A stretch of 64,000 bases of DNA from Glaciecola sp028401415 (GTDB taxonomy: Bacteria; Pseudomonadota; Gammaproteobacteria; Enterobacterales; Alteromonadaceae). Positions 51,241-60,614 of this stretch are shown here, piece by piece (positions within the stretch are counted from its first letter, which is position 1; each line of letters opens with the position of its first letter). Position numbers and translations under genes: made by a program. The notes beneath the pieces were generated by a model, which saw nothing but the letters and a program-made list of their open reading frames with translations, did no database searches and was not told the origin of the DNA. The DNA is taken from NCBI RefSeq assembly GCF_028401415.2, contig NZ_CP171821.2:4650001-4714000 (forward strand). Reading direction: 5' to 3'.

Positions 51241-52365
51241 ATGAAAGGACAGAGTGTCACCCCACAAGAGCTAATAAACACTTGGCTAATCTCATTAGGC
51301 GTTTGGCTTGTGATTGCCTTTTCGCATTTACTTACCGGTCACTTCGATGCGCTCTCGTATCAGGCCGACAAAACACTTAGTTTGCGTGATTTCTTATATT
51401 ATGGGTCTGCTTATGCCAGTTGGGCAATATTGTGCACCTTCTTATACGTCGCCCTAAAACGTTTTTTTGATTTGGGGATAAAGCGGCTATTTTTCGCGCT
51501 GGGAGTCGTGTCAACGTTCATATGGCTCCCCCTGTTTTTTGTGTACGACGGTGTCGTGTATGCGTATTTTTATGAACTACCCGAGCGTAGCGCTTCCGAA
51601 GTACTTGCTCAGACCCCAAAGGCCTTGATATTTCTTTATACCATTTTAGCGCTCTTTTGCTTGGTGGCATGCACAGCGCTCATCGCCTATCAGCGCTCCA
51701 AACAAACCGCCATTGACGCATTAGCGTTGGCGCAAAAAGACGCTGAAAATGCCCTGGTGCTATCGCAACAGAAGCTTCAGCTTTTGCAGTCGCAACTGAG
51801 CCCGCATTTTTTGTTCAATTGCCTAAGCGCAATCAGCGCGCTCGTGAGAACGGACGATAAAGACAAATTACTGTCAAGCGTGAGCAGAGTAGGCACCTTA
51901 CTTCGCTATGCAACAAAAGCAAGTAAGGAGCCGATGGTAATGCTGAACGATGAACTGGAATTTGTGAATGACTATGTTGCCTTACAAAGCCTGCGGTTTG
52001 CAGAGCGCTTTATATTTGATTTAAAGCTCGATATTCAAACCAATAACCAGTTGGTGATCCCCTTGCTTTTGCAACCTTTAATTGAAAATACCTTCAAGCA
52101 TGGTGTTGCTCACACGCAAGAGCAGGTGAGCATAGGATTAGTCATTAGCGAAATACACAGCGAACAAGGTAAGTATTTAAATATCGAAGTGCGAAATACG
52201 TACCCATGTGGCAGTAGCGATGGCGGGGGTTCAAGTATTGAAAATCTTCATGACAGACTAAACATCGCTTATCCATCCCAGCACACTATCAGCACATCGG
52301 GTGATGAGGATGTGTTTATCCTCAAGCTTTGTATTCCGGTCACCGAGTATAAACGATATGACTAG
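51241..52365 (+). CDS. LytS/YehU-type sensor histidine kinase
   Basis: A 374-residue membrane kinase with about four helices in the first 155 residues and the His_kinase domain after a helical linker. The phosphoacceptor region is LSPHFLFNCLSAISALV; the HATPase N box is LLLQPLIENTFKHGV and the G box RNTYPCGSSDGGGSS. It is coupled to the response-regulator gene, which begins 8 bases before its stop, so the two are one operon and a cognate pair. Confidence 0.92.
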   Translation: MKGQSVTPQELINTWLISLGVWLVIAFSHLLTGHFDALSYQADKTLSLRDFLYYGSAYASWAILCTFLYVALKRFFDLGIKRLFFALGVVSTFIWLPLFFVYDGVVYAYFYELPERSASEVLAQTPKALIFLYTILALFCLVACTALIAYQRSKQTAIDALALAQKDAENALVLSQQKLQLLQSQLSPHFLFNCLSAISALVRTDDKDKLLSSVSRVGTLLRYATKASKEPMVMLNDELEFVNDYVALQSLRFAERFIFDLKLDIQTNNQLVIPLLLQPLIENTFKHGVAHTQEQVSIGLVISEIHSEQGKYLNIEVRNTYPCGSSDGGGSSIENLHDRLNIAYPSQHTISTSGDEDVFILKLCIPVTEYKRYD

Positions 52366-53128
52366 TCTTAATGTGATGATTGTGGACGATGAGGCGCACT
52401 GTCGTTTGAATTTACGAGAGTCTGTGGCGCAGCATACATCGTGGAATATTGTCGGAGAATACAAAGATGCGATTAACTTGCTAAAGAATATCGCGGAACT
52501 TACGCAAACAACTAGCGTTGATTTGGTCTTTTTAGATATTTCTATGCCTCAGCTTTCAGGCATAGAAGCCGCGATGCAAATCGTCAATTTAAGCAAACCA
52601 CCTATGATTGTATTTGTCACCGCGTTTGATGACTACGCTATCGATGCATTTGAGATATGTGCCTGCGACTACCTACTTAAACCTTTTGACACTGAGCGAT
52701 TTAAAAAATGTGCAAAGCGGGTAAATGAATTGTTCGCGCAACAAAGCAGGTATCAACAGGGCTTAGATGTGCTAAGCGGAAAAGAATATTTATCGCGCAT
52801 TGTCATAAAGTCGATGACTTCGGTACGCGCAATCCCCACAAAAAACGTTCACTATCTAGCCTCAGCGGGTAACTACGTTGAAATTTATCACGATGACGGA
52901 TGCGACTTGCTTCGAAGTAGCTTAAGTCAGCTGTTTTCTTATTTAGATCCCGATGAGTTTTGTCAAATTCACCGCCAGATTGTCGTGAAGTTTACTCAAG
53001 CGAAAGAGCTTGTCACCACGCCTGAAGGCAAGCATCAGCTAATACTATTGAGCGGCAAATCAGTGCCCGTCGGAGACACCTTCAGAGCTGACTTTTTGCA
53101 GCAATGGCTGGCCAGTCCTGTTCAATAA
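52358..53128 (+). CDS. LytTR-type response regulator
   Basis: A 256-residue regulator: receiver domain with MIVDDEAHCR and phosphoacceptor Asp in LVFLDISMPQLSG, and C-terminal LytTR DNA-binding domain (about 145-256) with RIVIKSMTSVRAIPTKNVHYLASAGNYVEIY. The ATG at 52358, within the end of the kinase gene, is preferred; an upstream ATG at 52301 adds 19 residues that have no family support. Its targets are unknown. Confidence 0.93.
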   Translation: MTSLNVMIVDDEAHCRLNLRESVAQHTSWNIVGEYKDAINLLKNIAELTQTTSVDLVFLDISMPQLSGIEAAMQIVNLSKPPMIVFVTAFDDYAIDAFEICACDYLLKPFDTERFKKCAKRVNELFAQQSRYQQGLDVLSGKEYLSRIVIKSMTSVRAIPTKNVHYLASAGNYVEIYHDDGCDLLRSSLSQLFSYLDPDEFCQIHRQIVVKFTQAKELVTTPEGKHQLILLSGKSVPVGDTFRADFLQQWLASPVQ

Positions 53129-53266
53129 AACCACTGCGGTAAAACTTGCCGTAACAATCGGTTGACGCAAAGCATTTTTTCACCAATGATGATGCTTCTA
53201 TTGTCAAAAAGCTGTGCAGCGATACACTTACAAACACTTGCACTCATCAGTAATAACGAGGTCACA

Positions 53267-53503
53267 ATGGCGCTAAACCCAGAACAGACACAAGAGCTTA
53301 ATCTTATTCTAAAGTTTCCAAATAAAAGCTTAATGCAAGGCCTCAAAGTGCATAAAGATGCTGCTCCCGAAGTCGTTGCCGCGGCTGAGCGTCTGTACGC
53401 TAAAGGCATTGTGCAACAGCCGGACGGTGGTTACTTGACTGATTTAGGACATGATTTGCTGGAGCATGCACAGATTATTCAATCCGCGCTTACGTCCAAA
53501 TAA
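53267..53503 (+). CDS. TIGR02647-type small protein
   Basis: A 78-residue protein with a GAGG ribosome site six bases before the ATG. MALNPEQTQELNLILKFPN then ...LMQGLKVHKDAAPEVVAAAERLYAKGIVQQPDGGYLTDLG matches the small winged-helix-like family TIGR02647 found in marine gammaproteobacteria. The function is not known; a DNA-binding role is suggested by the helix-turn-helix pattern. An upstream ATG at 53162 would add 35 unrelated residues. Confidence 0.8.
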   Translation: MALNPEQTQELNLILKFPNKSLMQGLKVHKDAAPEVVAAAERLYAKGIVQQPDGGYLTDLGHDLLEHAQIIQSALTSK

Positions 53504-53778
53504 ATGAACAGCTAAATTTAGACATGCTGCACTTTCCGTTTTCTGTAAAGCGCGCGGCGCGTTAAATTCCTTATTTCTGAGGTTTATCATAATGCTGCGA
53601 TTTCTTTGAATTTAAAAAGTGCATTCTGCAAAAGCGTCAGTTGGAATTTTCCACACTAAGAACAAGTATCTTGGCTGAAGGGAGTTCAACGCATTTTAAT
53701 GTAAAGGTTGGCTCACGCTCTGATCGTTAGCCGCAACTCATGGTGCGGTTGTTACGTGACATCCCAGAGTTGCAATGT

Positions 53779-54057
53779 TTACCTTTTGATTAGTCGTATG
53801 ACCAGTAGTGTAATGAACGTGACAAACAGCATAGCCAAGTACACAAGAACCACTCCGATGATATGCAACGGTATATCCTTCACTAGTTGATCAGGGCCAT
53901 CATAAGTAATCTTAAAAAAATATGAGAGCAAGATAGAGCTTATACCGCAAGCTAGCAAACTGGACTTCCATGGAAATGCTTTGTGGAAGTACCCTGATAA
54001 CGCCAAAGCAATTATGACGCCTACTACACCAGTAATGATCACATTTTCATTCGGCAT
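53779..54057 (-). CDS. Small three-helix membrane protein
   Basis: 92 residues with hydrophobic segments at about 5-24, 31-49 and 64-88, ending in a basic tail (IRLIKR), so the C-terminus is probably cytoplasmic. No family is recognised. The ATG at 54057 (MPNENVIITG) is preferred to 54072. It lies between two sizeable gene-free stretches. Confidence 0.55.
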   Translation of the reverse strand: MPNENVIITGVVGVIIALALSGYFHKAFPWKSSLLACGISSILLSYFFKITYDGPDQLVKDIPLHIIGVVLVYLAMLFVTFITLLVIRLIKR

Positions 54058-54546
54058 TTTGCACACCTTCAAAATTTAACCCAATAAGTGCATCCCCCTC
54101 AGAGGCGGCCCCAGTGAAGTCTGCAATCATGCACCCCAAGCCTCTGCCGCCACCAGGAGATATTGAACCGCTGCCACCGTCACCTGCAGGCTCTATTGGC
54201 TTACCGTTGCGTCAGGGAAAGTAACGACGCCAGTTTGTGCATAAAAAATATACAACGCAGAGTTAGATTAGTTTAAAGTCCAACTATTGGTCAATGCGCT
54301 TACATGACTTTCATAAAAGATTAAATCGATCAATTATTAATCAATTTTTCGATGTTAACTTGAGGCTTTACATCAATTTTCTGTTAGGGAACTGTGAAAA
54401 CAGATTTAGTCAATAAAACGGCGAAGAGGATGTTAATAGAATAAACGTTTAGACGTCTAGACGTTTATCTTGACTTTTATCGATATTCCTACAAAATAAC
54501 AGGCATGTTTATTTCAATGGCGATTTTTGGTGCCAATTAGCTTGCT
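54058..54546. other. Upstream region of metA
   Basis: Nothing coding is credible. The met operator at 54443-54466 is the only clear feature, with AT-rich DNA around it that should hold the metA promoter. No SAM riboswitch-like fold was recognised. Confidence 0.6.
54443..54466. promoter_or_regulatory. MetJ operator, three tandem met boxes
   Basis: AAACGTTT-AGACGTCT-AGACGTTT: three consecutive 8-bp met boxes. The middle is a perfect match to the consensus AGACGTCT, the third differs at one position and the first at two. It lies 80 bases before metA. MetJ with S-adenosylmethionine as co-repressor would repress here. Confidence 0.93.
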
Positions 54547-55467
54547 ATGCCAATAAAAGTACCCGCTGAATTACCGGCTTTGGATGGTCTGTCTGCAGAG
54601 AATATCTTTGCGATGGATACTCAGCGTGCTCAGGCGCAAAATATTCGTGCGCTCAATGTGGGTATTTTGAATCTTATGCCAAACAAAATTGAAACCGAGC
54701 TTCAAATTCTGCGTTTGCTTTCAAATACGCCTTTGCAAATCAATATTGATCTCATCCGCATTGATGAGACTGCGCCTAAAAACACACCGGCGTCTCACAT
54801 GAACTCCTTTTATCACTCCTTTTCGCAAGTGCGCGACAAAAAGTACGATGGCTTGATTATCACTGGCGCACCACTTGGAAACATTGAATACGAAGATGTG
54901 AAGTACTGGGATAAGATGACGGAGCTGATGGATTGGAGCAGACGCCACGTGCAATCTACCATCTTTCTGTGTTGGGCAGCCCATGCGGCCATGTATCATT
55001 ATTATGGTGTACAGCGCGAGTTGAGAGATGCCAAACTTTCAGGCGTATTTGAACATAAGGTCTTAGATGAACATGACGAACTGATGCGCGGTTTCGATCC
55101 CTACTTTTGGGCGCCACATTCCCGCGTTGCCGAAATTCCGGTCAGTTCATACGAAGCGGTTAAAGGTTTGCGCGTGCTCGCAAAATCAGATGAGGCTGGC
55201 GTTTACATTGCTGCCAGCGACGATAAACGGCTTGTGTATGTAACAGGGCACCCGGAGTATGATCCAAATACCCTTGACCAAGAATATCGGCGCGACACAA
55301 AGGCAGGTATTGCACCATCGATACCGGCAAATTATTACAAACATGACGACCCGTCAGAGCCGGTTATGATGCGCTGGAAATCTCATGGGAACCTATTTTT
55401 TACCAACTGGTTGAACTATTACGTTTATCAAACCACCCCTTACGATTTGAACGAGCTTAGCTCATAA
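54547..55467 (+). CDS. metA: Homoserine O-succinyltransferase
   Basis: A 306-residue MetA, transferring succinyl (or acetyl) to homoserine as the first step of methionine synthesis. Signatures: LNLMPNKIETELQILRLLSNTPLQ, the nucleophile region FLCWAAHAAMYHYYGV (Cys near 142), and TGHPEYDPNTLDQEY with the catalytic His and Glu. Controlled by the upstream MetJ operator. The metH pair follows in the same direction after 46 bases. Confidence 0.96.
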   Translation: MPIKVPAELPALDGLSAENIFAMDTQRAQAQNIRALNVGILNLMPNKIETELQILRLLSNTPLQINIDLIRIDETAPKNTPASHMNSFYHSFSQVRDKKYDGLIITGAPLGNIEYEDVKYWDKMTELMDWSRRHVQSTIFLCWAAHAAMYHYYGVQRELRDAKLSGVFEHKVLDEHDELMRGFDPYFWAPHSRVAEIPVSSYEAVKGLRVLAKSDEAGVYIAASDDKRLVYVTGHPEYDPNTLDQEYRRDTKAGIAPSIPANYYKHDDPSEPVMMRWKSHGNLFFTNWLNYYVYQTTPYDLNELSS

Positions 55468-55513
55468 TTTTGAATGTTTAATTATCTGCCGCTCTCGCAT
55501 TAAGGAGTTCGAA

Positions 55514-56566
55514 TTGGCCGACATTGCTAAAAAAATTCAATCCATTGCTGTTGAGCGTATTTTGGTGCTCGATGGCGCTATGGGCACCATGATCCAAGAT
55601 CATAAGCTGGAAGAAGCAGACTATCGAGGCGAGCAGTTCAAAGACTGGCACAGCGACTTAAAAGGCAACAATGATTTACTCTCAGTCACTCAACCAGAGC
55701 TCATCAAAAACATCCATTTGGATTATTTGAATGCGGGCGCCGATATTATCGAAACTAATACCTTCAACGCCACGGCCATTTCGATGGCTGACTACGATAT
55801 GCAGGATTTTGTTGAACAAATTAATCTGGCCGCAGCAAGCTTAGCGCGAGAGGCTGCGGATGAAATTACTGCAAAAAATCCCGATAAGCCGCGGTTTGTG
55901 GCCGGTGTATTGGGTCCAACCAGCCGAACTGCTTCAATATCGCCCGATGTAAATGATCCGGGCAAACGTAATGTTGATTTTGATGAACTCGTTGAAACTT
56001 ACAAAGAGGCTACACGAGCTTTAGTAAGAGGCAAAGTCGATATTATTATGCTTGAGACGATTTTCGACACGCTAAATGCCAAAGCCGCCGCTTTTGCTGT
56101 TGATGTCGTTTTTGAAGAGCTTGGTTTTAAGTTACCGGTGATGGTGTCAGGCACCATCACAGACGCATCAGGGCGCACTTTGTCGGGTCAAACAACCGAA
56201 GCCTTCTATTACTCTTTGCGCCACACAAAGCCTGTATCCTTCGGACTCAATTGCGCCCTTGGCCCTGACTTGCTGCGTCAATACGTTGCTGAGTTATCGC
56301 GGGTATCTGAGTGTTTGGTATCTGCCCACCCCAATGCTGGCTTGCCTAACGAGTTTGGTGAGTATGATATGCAAGCGGATGAAATGGCAGAGCATATCGA
56401 AGAATGGGCAAAATCAGGTTTGGTAAATATTGTAGGCGGGTGCTGCGGTAGCACACCCGAGCATATAAAAGCCATAAGCGACGTTGTGAGTAAGGCTACA
56501 CCAAGAAAGCTTCCCACAATAGATATCAAGCTCAGGCTCTCGGGTCTAGAGCCTTTTGTGCATTAA
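55514..56566 (+). CDS. metH: Methionine synthase N-terminal half (homocysteine-binding module)
   Basis: A separate 350-residue protein equal to the first module of cobalamin-dependent methionine synthase, which binds and activates homocysteine. Starts with ERILVLDGAMGTMIQ; zinc ligands are the Cys in FGLNCALGP and the pair in GGCCGSTPEH. The start is TTG with AAGGAG seven bases upstream. The frame ends with its own TAA, and the folate/B12 module starts 29 bases later in another reading frame, so this is a split enzyme or a broken one. Confidence 0.93.
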   Translation: MADIAKKIQSIAVERILVLDGAMGTMIQDHKLEEADYRGEQFKDWHSDLKGNNDLLSVTQPELIKNIHLDYLNAGADIIETNTFNATAISMADYDMQDFVEQINLAAASLAREAADEITAKNPDKPRFVAGVLGPTSRTASISPDVNDPGKRNVDFDELVETYKEATRALVRGKVDIIMLETIFDTLNAKAAAFAVDVVFEELGFKLPVMVSGTITDASGRTLSGQTTEAFYYSLRHTKPVSFGLNCALGPDLLRQYVAELSRVSECLVSAHPNAGLPNEFGEYDMQADEMAEHIEEWAKSGLVNIVGGCCGSTPEHIKAISDVVSKATPRKLPTIDIKLRLSGLEPFVH

Positions 56567-56594
56567 TCATAAACCTAACAAAGAGACTAGCTAA

Positions 56595-59231
56595 GTGAGC
56601 AGTGAATTTTCGACTTTTGTGAATGTGGGTGAGCGAACCAACGTTACGGGTTCGGCCATGTTTAAACGCCTCATATTGTCAGAAGACTACGAAGCGGCTT
56701 TAGATGTGGCGCGTCAGCAAGTTGAAAATGGCGCGCAGGTTGTCGACATCAATATGGACGAGGCCATGCTGGACTCTGAGGCTGCCATGGTGCGCTTTTT
56801 AAACCTTATTGCATCAGAGCCTGATATTTCACGTGTGCCTATTATGATTGATTCCTCAAAATGGACCGTGATCGAAGCGGGCTTAAAATGCGTTCAGGGC
56901 AAAGCGATTGTGAACTCGATTAGCTTGAAAGAAGGCGAAGAGCAATTTTTGGAGCAGGCCAAAAAGATCCAGCGATATGGCGCAGCCACAGTGGTAATGG
57001 CTTTTGATGAAAAAGGCCAGGCCGACACGCAAGCGCGCAAATTTGAGATTTGTAAGCGCAGTTACGATTTACTGCTCAATAAGCTCAATTTTCCGCCAGA
57101 AGATATTATTTTTGACCCCAATATTTTTGCGGTGGCTACCGGCATAGAAGAGCACAACAATTATGCTGTCGATTTTATAGAGGCAACGCGCCAAATTCGC
57201 CAAGAACTGCCGCATTGTCATGTGTCTGGCGGCTTATCCAACATATCCTTCTCCTTTCGCGGAAATAATCCAGTGAGGGAAGCGATGCACTCAGTGTTCT
57301 TATATCATGCTATTCGAGCCGGTATGGACATGGGGATCGTAAATGCCGGGCAGTTAGAAGTGTATGATGAAATACCGCAAGAATTAAAAGAAGCGGTTGA
57401 AGATGTGATCCTCAATCGAAGTGAGCATGCAACTGACCGACTGCTTGAGCTCGCGCCAAAATACCAGGGCGATGGCAAAGCGGCCGCGGTGGAAGACTTA
57501 AGCTGGCGAGAGCATGACGTGAATAAACGCTTAGAACATGCGCTGGTTAAGGGGATTACCGAATACATTATTGATGATACTGAAGAAGCTCGCTTACAAG
57601 CCGAACGTCCGCTGCACGTAATTGAAGGTCCACTTATGGACGGCATGAATGTAGTAGGGGACTTGTTCGGTGAAGGTAAAATGTTCCTGCCTCAGGTAGT
57701 AAAATCGGCGCGCGTGATGAAAAAAGCGGTAGCGCATTTACAGCCTTTTATTGAAGCAGAAAAGACTGAAGACAGTCGCTCTAACGGCAAAATTATCATG
57801 GCGACGGTAAAAGGCGATGTGCATGACATTGGCAAGAACATCGTTGGCGTGGTCTTACAATGCAACAACTTTGAGGTGGTCGATTTAGGCGTAATGGTGC
57901 CAGCGGCTAAGATTATTCAAACGGCGCTAGATGAAAAGGCCGATATGATTGGGCTTTCTGGGCTTATCACGCCATCGCTAGATGAAATGGTGAACGTGGC
58001 AACAGAGATGCAGCGCTTAGGACTCGACCTACCTTTACTAATTGGGGGAGCGACCACTTCAAAGGCGCACACTGCGGTGAAAATTGAGCACAATTACGAG
58101 CACCCTGTTGTGTATGTACCGAATGCTAGTCGCGCAGTTGGCGTGTGCCAAAAGCTGATTTCCAAAGAGCATCGACCAGCGTATGCCAAAGCAATATCGG
58201 CTGAGTACGAAAAAGTCCGTGAGCAACACGCGCGAAAAAAACCGCGCACAAAAGCCATCAGTTTTGAACAAGCTAGGGAAAACCGCTTCACCTGTGACTG
58301 GGAAAACTACGCAATCCCAACGCCCAATTTTACAGGCGTAAAAACCATTTCTGTAGATTTGAATACGCTCAGACCCTACATTGATTGGACGCCCTTCTTT
58401 TTAACCTGGTCACTCGCGGGTAAGTATCCTCGAATATTGAAAGACGAAGTAGTCGGTGAAGAAGCGACAAGTTTATTTAAAGATGCCAACCACATGCTTG
58501 ATGAAATTATTCGAGGTGCCAAGCTTCAAGCCAAGGGGCGTGTAGGGATTTTCCCTGCCAACAGCATGCATGAAGACATCAAGATTTACGATCCCAAAGA
58601 TAACAAGAAGCTGATTGGTATAGCGCATCATTGTCGTCAGCAAACCGAAAAGCCAAAGGGCTTCAATTACTGCTTAAGTGATTATATTCTGCCCGAGGGT
58701 GTCGCAAGCACCAGTGAAACTGACTTTATAGGTGCATTTGCCGTAACGGCAGGAATTGGGGAAGACGAACTAGCCAAGGCATACGAACAAGCCGGTGACG
58801 ACTACAATGCGATTATGAGCAAGGCACTTGCAGACCGACTAGCAGAAGCTTTTGCAGAATATTTGCACGAGCGCGTGCGCAAAGAGCTGTGGGGCTACGC
58901 AAAGGACGAAAGCTTGGACAACAATGCCTTAATTGGCGAAAAATACCGGGGCATTCGACCGGCGCCTGGTTACGCAGCGTGCCCTGAACACACGGAAAAA
59001 CAGCTCATATGGGATTTGCTGGACGTCGAAAACACCATCGGGATGAAGCTTACCGAATCTTATGCCATGTGGCCGGGCGCGGCGGTGTCAGGATGGTACT
59101 TTGCGCATCCTGATTCGCGCTATTTTGCCGTCGCTAAAATTCAGCAAGACCAGTTAGAGGATTATGCAAAGCGTAAATCATGGGCAGTAGAAGAGGCCCA
59201 AAAATGGCTGATGCCGAATTTGCAGGATTAG
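56595..59231 (+). CDS. metH: Methionine synthase C-terminal part (folate, B12 and activation modules)
   Basis: 878 residues: pterin-binding TIM barrel (FVNVGERTNVTGSAMFK at the start), cobalamin-binding module with KGDVHDIGKNIVG (the axial His near residue 410), and the AdoMet activation domain (PYIDWTPFF, then IRPAPGYAACPEHTEK near 795). GTG start with AAAGAGA upstream. Together with the preceding gene it has 1228 residues, the full MetH length, and no key motif is missing. The DUF938 gene begins 7 bases after its stop. Confidence 0.94.
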   Translation: MSSEFSTFVNVGERTNVTGSAMFKRLILSEDYEAALDVARQQVENGAQVVDINMDEAMLDSEAAMVRFLNLIASEPDISRVPIMIDSSKWTVIEAGLKCVQGKAIVNSISLKEGEEQFLEQAKKIQRYGAATVVMAFDEKGQADTQARKFEICKRSYDLLLNKLNFPPEDIIFDPNIFAVATGIEEHNNYAVDFIEATRQIRQELPHCHVSGGLSNISFSFRGNNPVREAMHSVFLYHAIRAGMDMGIVNAGQLEVYDEIPQELKEAVEDVILNRSEHATDRLLELAPKYQGDGKAAAVEDLSWREHDVNKRLEHALVKGITEYIIDDTEEARLQAERPLHVIEGPLMDGMNVVGDLFGEGKMFLPQVVKSARVMKKAVAHLQPFIEAEKTEDSRSNGKIIMATVKGDVHDIGKNIVGVVLQCNNFEVVDLGVMVPAAKIIQTALDEKADMIGLSGLITPSLDEMVNVATEMQRLGLDLPLLIGGATTSKAHTAVKIEHNYEHPVVYVPNASRAVGVCQKLISKEHRPAYAKAISAEYEKVREQHARKKPRTKAISFEQARENRFTCDWENYAIPTPNFTGVKTISVDLNTLRPYIDWTPFFLTWSLAGKYPRILKDEVVGEEATSLFKDANHMLDEIIRGAKLQAKGRVGIFPANSMHEDIKIYDPKDNKKLIGIAHHCRQQTEKPKGFNYCLSDYILPEGVASTSETDFIGAFAVTAGIGEDELAKAYEQAGDDYNAIMSKALADRLAEAFAEYLHERVRKELWGYAKDESLDNNALIGEKYRGIRPAPGYAACPEHTEKQLIWDLLDVENTIGMKLTESYAMWPGAAVSGWYFAHPDSRYFAVAKIQQDQLEDYAKRKSWAVEEAQKWLMPNLQD

Positions 59232-59237
59232 GGCAAG

Positions 59238-59837
59238 ATGAGCAATACAGACGAAGATATACCGTACTCTCAAGCATGTGAAAATAATAAAGCGCCGATT
59301 TTAAACGTGCTATCGGAAGCATTTGCCAAAACCAATCACGTGCTTGAAATTGGGTCTGGTACCGGACAGCACGCGGTGCACTTTGCCAAACACTTGCCTC
59401 ACTTGATATGGCAGACGGCAGACCAGCTTGAGTACCACTCAGGTATTCAATATTGGATAGAGAAACACCCTTGTGCAAACTTAAAAGCTCCATTGCCTTT
59501 GCAGATCCCACTCGATGATTTTCCAAATGACAACTACGATGGTTTCTTCAGCGCCAATACTGCTCACATTATGCAAAAATCTGAAATTCAGCATTTGATG
59601 AAGCTTATAGAAAAACGCTTGCCACAAAACGGTGTATTTTGTCAGTACGGACCATTCAAGCAAGAAGGGAAGTTCAGTAGCCAGAGCAACAAGGAGTTTC
59701 ATGAAAGTTTGTTAGCGCGAGGCTTTGGTGGATATCGTGATATATCTGAGTTACAAATATGGGCCTCCAAGTTATCATTGACTCAAATAATTGAGATGCC
59801 GGCGAACAATCTGATGTTGATATGGAAACGTGCTTAA
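59238..59837 (+). CDS. DUF938 SAM-dependent methyltransferase-type protein
   Basis: A 199-residue soluble protein of the DUF938 family. VLEIGSGTGQHAVHFA is SAM motif I and DGFFSANTAHIM the following motif; YSQACENNKAPIL at the start and YGPFK...EFHESLLARGFGG are family features. Substrate unknown. It lies 7 bases after metH and may be co-transcribed, which would fit a SAM-related role, though the family occurs in other contexts too. Confidence 0.85.
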   Translation: MSNTDEDIPYSQACENNKAPILNVLSEAFAKTNHVLEIGSGTGQHAVHFAKHLPHLIWQTADQLEYHSGIQYWIEKHPCANLKAPLPLQIPLDDFPNDNYDGFFSANTAHIMQKSEIQHLMKLIEKRLPQNGVFCQYGPFKQEGKFSSQSNKEFHESLLARGFGGYRDISELQIWASKLSLTQIIEMPANNLMLIWKRA

Positions 59838-59923
59838 TTCAGACAAATAGCGTTAATAAATCTAAGCGCATAGCTAATTTGACACCGCGTGCTGACAACA
59901 CGATATCGTTTTAGAGGGTCGTT

Positions 59924-60490
59924 ATGAATACTAAATTTAAACTTATATTTAAACGGGTAAGCCTGTTTGTTCTTGTATGCATCTTTTTTAGCCTAAACAA
60001 CGCAGTGGGACAAAGCCTAGAAAACTTCATAGATGGACCGGCAATTAAGGGATTTGGGAAGCACGCAACTGTTGAAGGTGCTTCAGTAAATGAAAATACT
60101 ACGCTGAAAGTCGCTTTTGACGTCGGTAAAGCCGCCGAGGGTGGCGAAGTAAACCGCCGATTCGACAGCCTTGCACGGTTTATAAACATGCATGTTGCTG
60201 CTGGCGTCCCGATTGAAAATATAGCATTAGCGCTAGTGGTTCACGGTCGAGCCAGCTTAGACTTACTTGATAATCCCACCTATAAAAATGTGCATGAAAA
60301 AGACAACCCAAACAAAGCGCTTATACAAGCGTTAATAGCGAACAATGTCCGCGTAATCCTCTGCGGACAAACCGCTGCGGCGTATGAAATTAGTGCATCA
60401 CAGTTGATTGAAGGTAGTGAAGTAGAGCTATCTGCAATGACTGCGCATGCATTGCTTCAACAACAAGGGTATACACTTAATCCGTTTTAG
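59924..60490 (+). CDS. Exported DsrE-like protein
   Basis: 188 residues with a signal peptide ending near VGQS (residue 31). The core LKVAFDVGKAAEGGEVNRRFDSLARFINMHVAAGV, LALVVHGRASLDLL, and VILCGQTAAAYEIS with its Cys at the usual position match the DsrE/DsrF-like domain, associated with sulfur transfer and redox chemistry. Exported forms are common in proteobacteria and their role is unclear. Confidence 0.82.
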   Translation: MNTKFKLIFKRVSLFVLVCIFFSLNNAVGQSLENFIDGPAIKGFGKHATVEGASVNENTTLKVAFDVGKAAEGGEVNRRFDSLARFINMHVAAGVPIENIALALVVHGRASLDLLDNPTYKNVHEKDNPNKALIQALIANNVRVILCGQTAAAYEISASQLIEGSEVELSAMTAHALLQQQGYTLNPF

Positions 60491-60572
60491 TCTGCATGTA
60501 ATCACTTCGTTTTAACATTTCAGCAAATCGTCTACACAGATGTAAGTAATAACTAAGGTAATGCACATAAAA

Positions 60573-60596
60573 AAGGGAGCTTGCAATTGCTCCCTT
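60573..60596 (-). terminator. Intrinsic terminator of the M17 peptidase gene
   Basis: Stem AAGGGAGC / GCTCCCTT with an eight-base loop; on the minus strand it is followed by a T-run (CCTTTTTTATG). It lies 19 bases after the peptidase stop. Confidence 0.9.
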
Positions 60597-60614
60597 ATGT
60601 AAATCACTAAGCGT

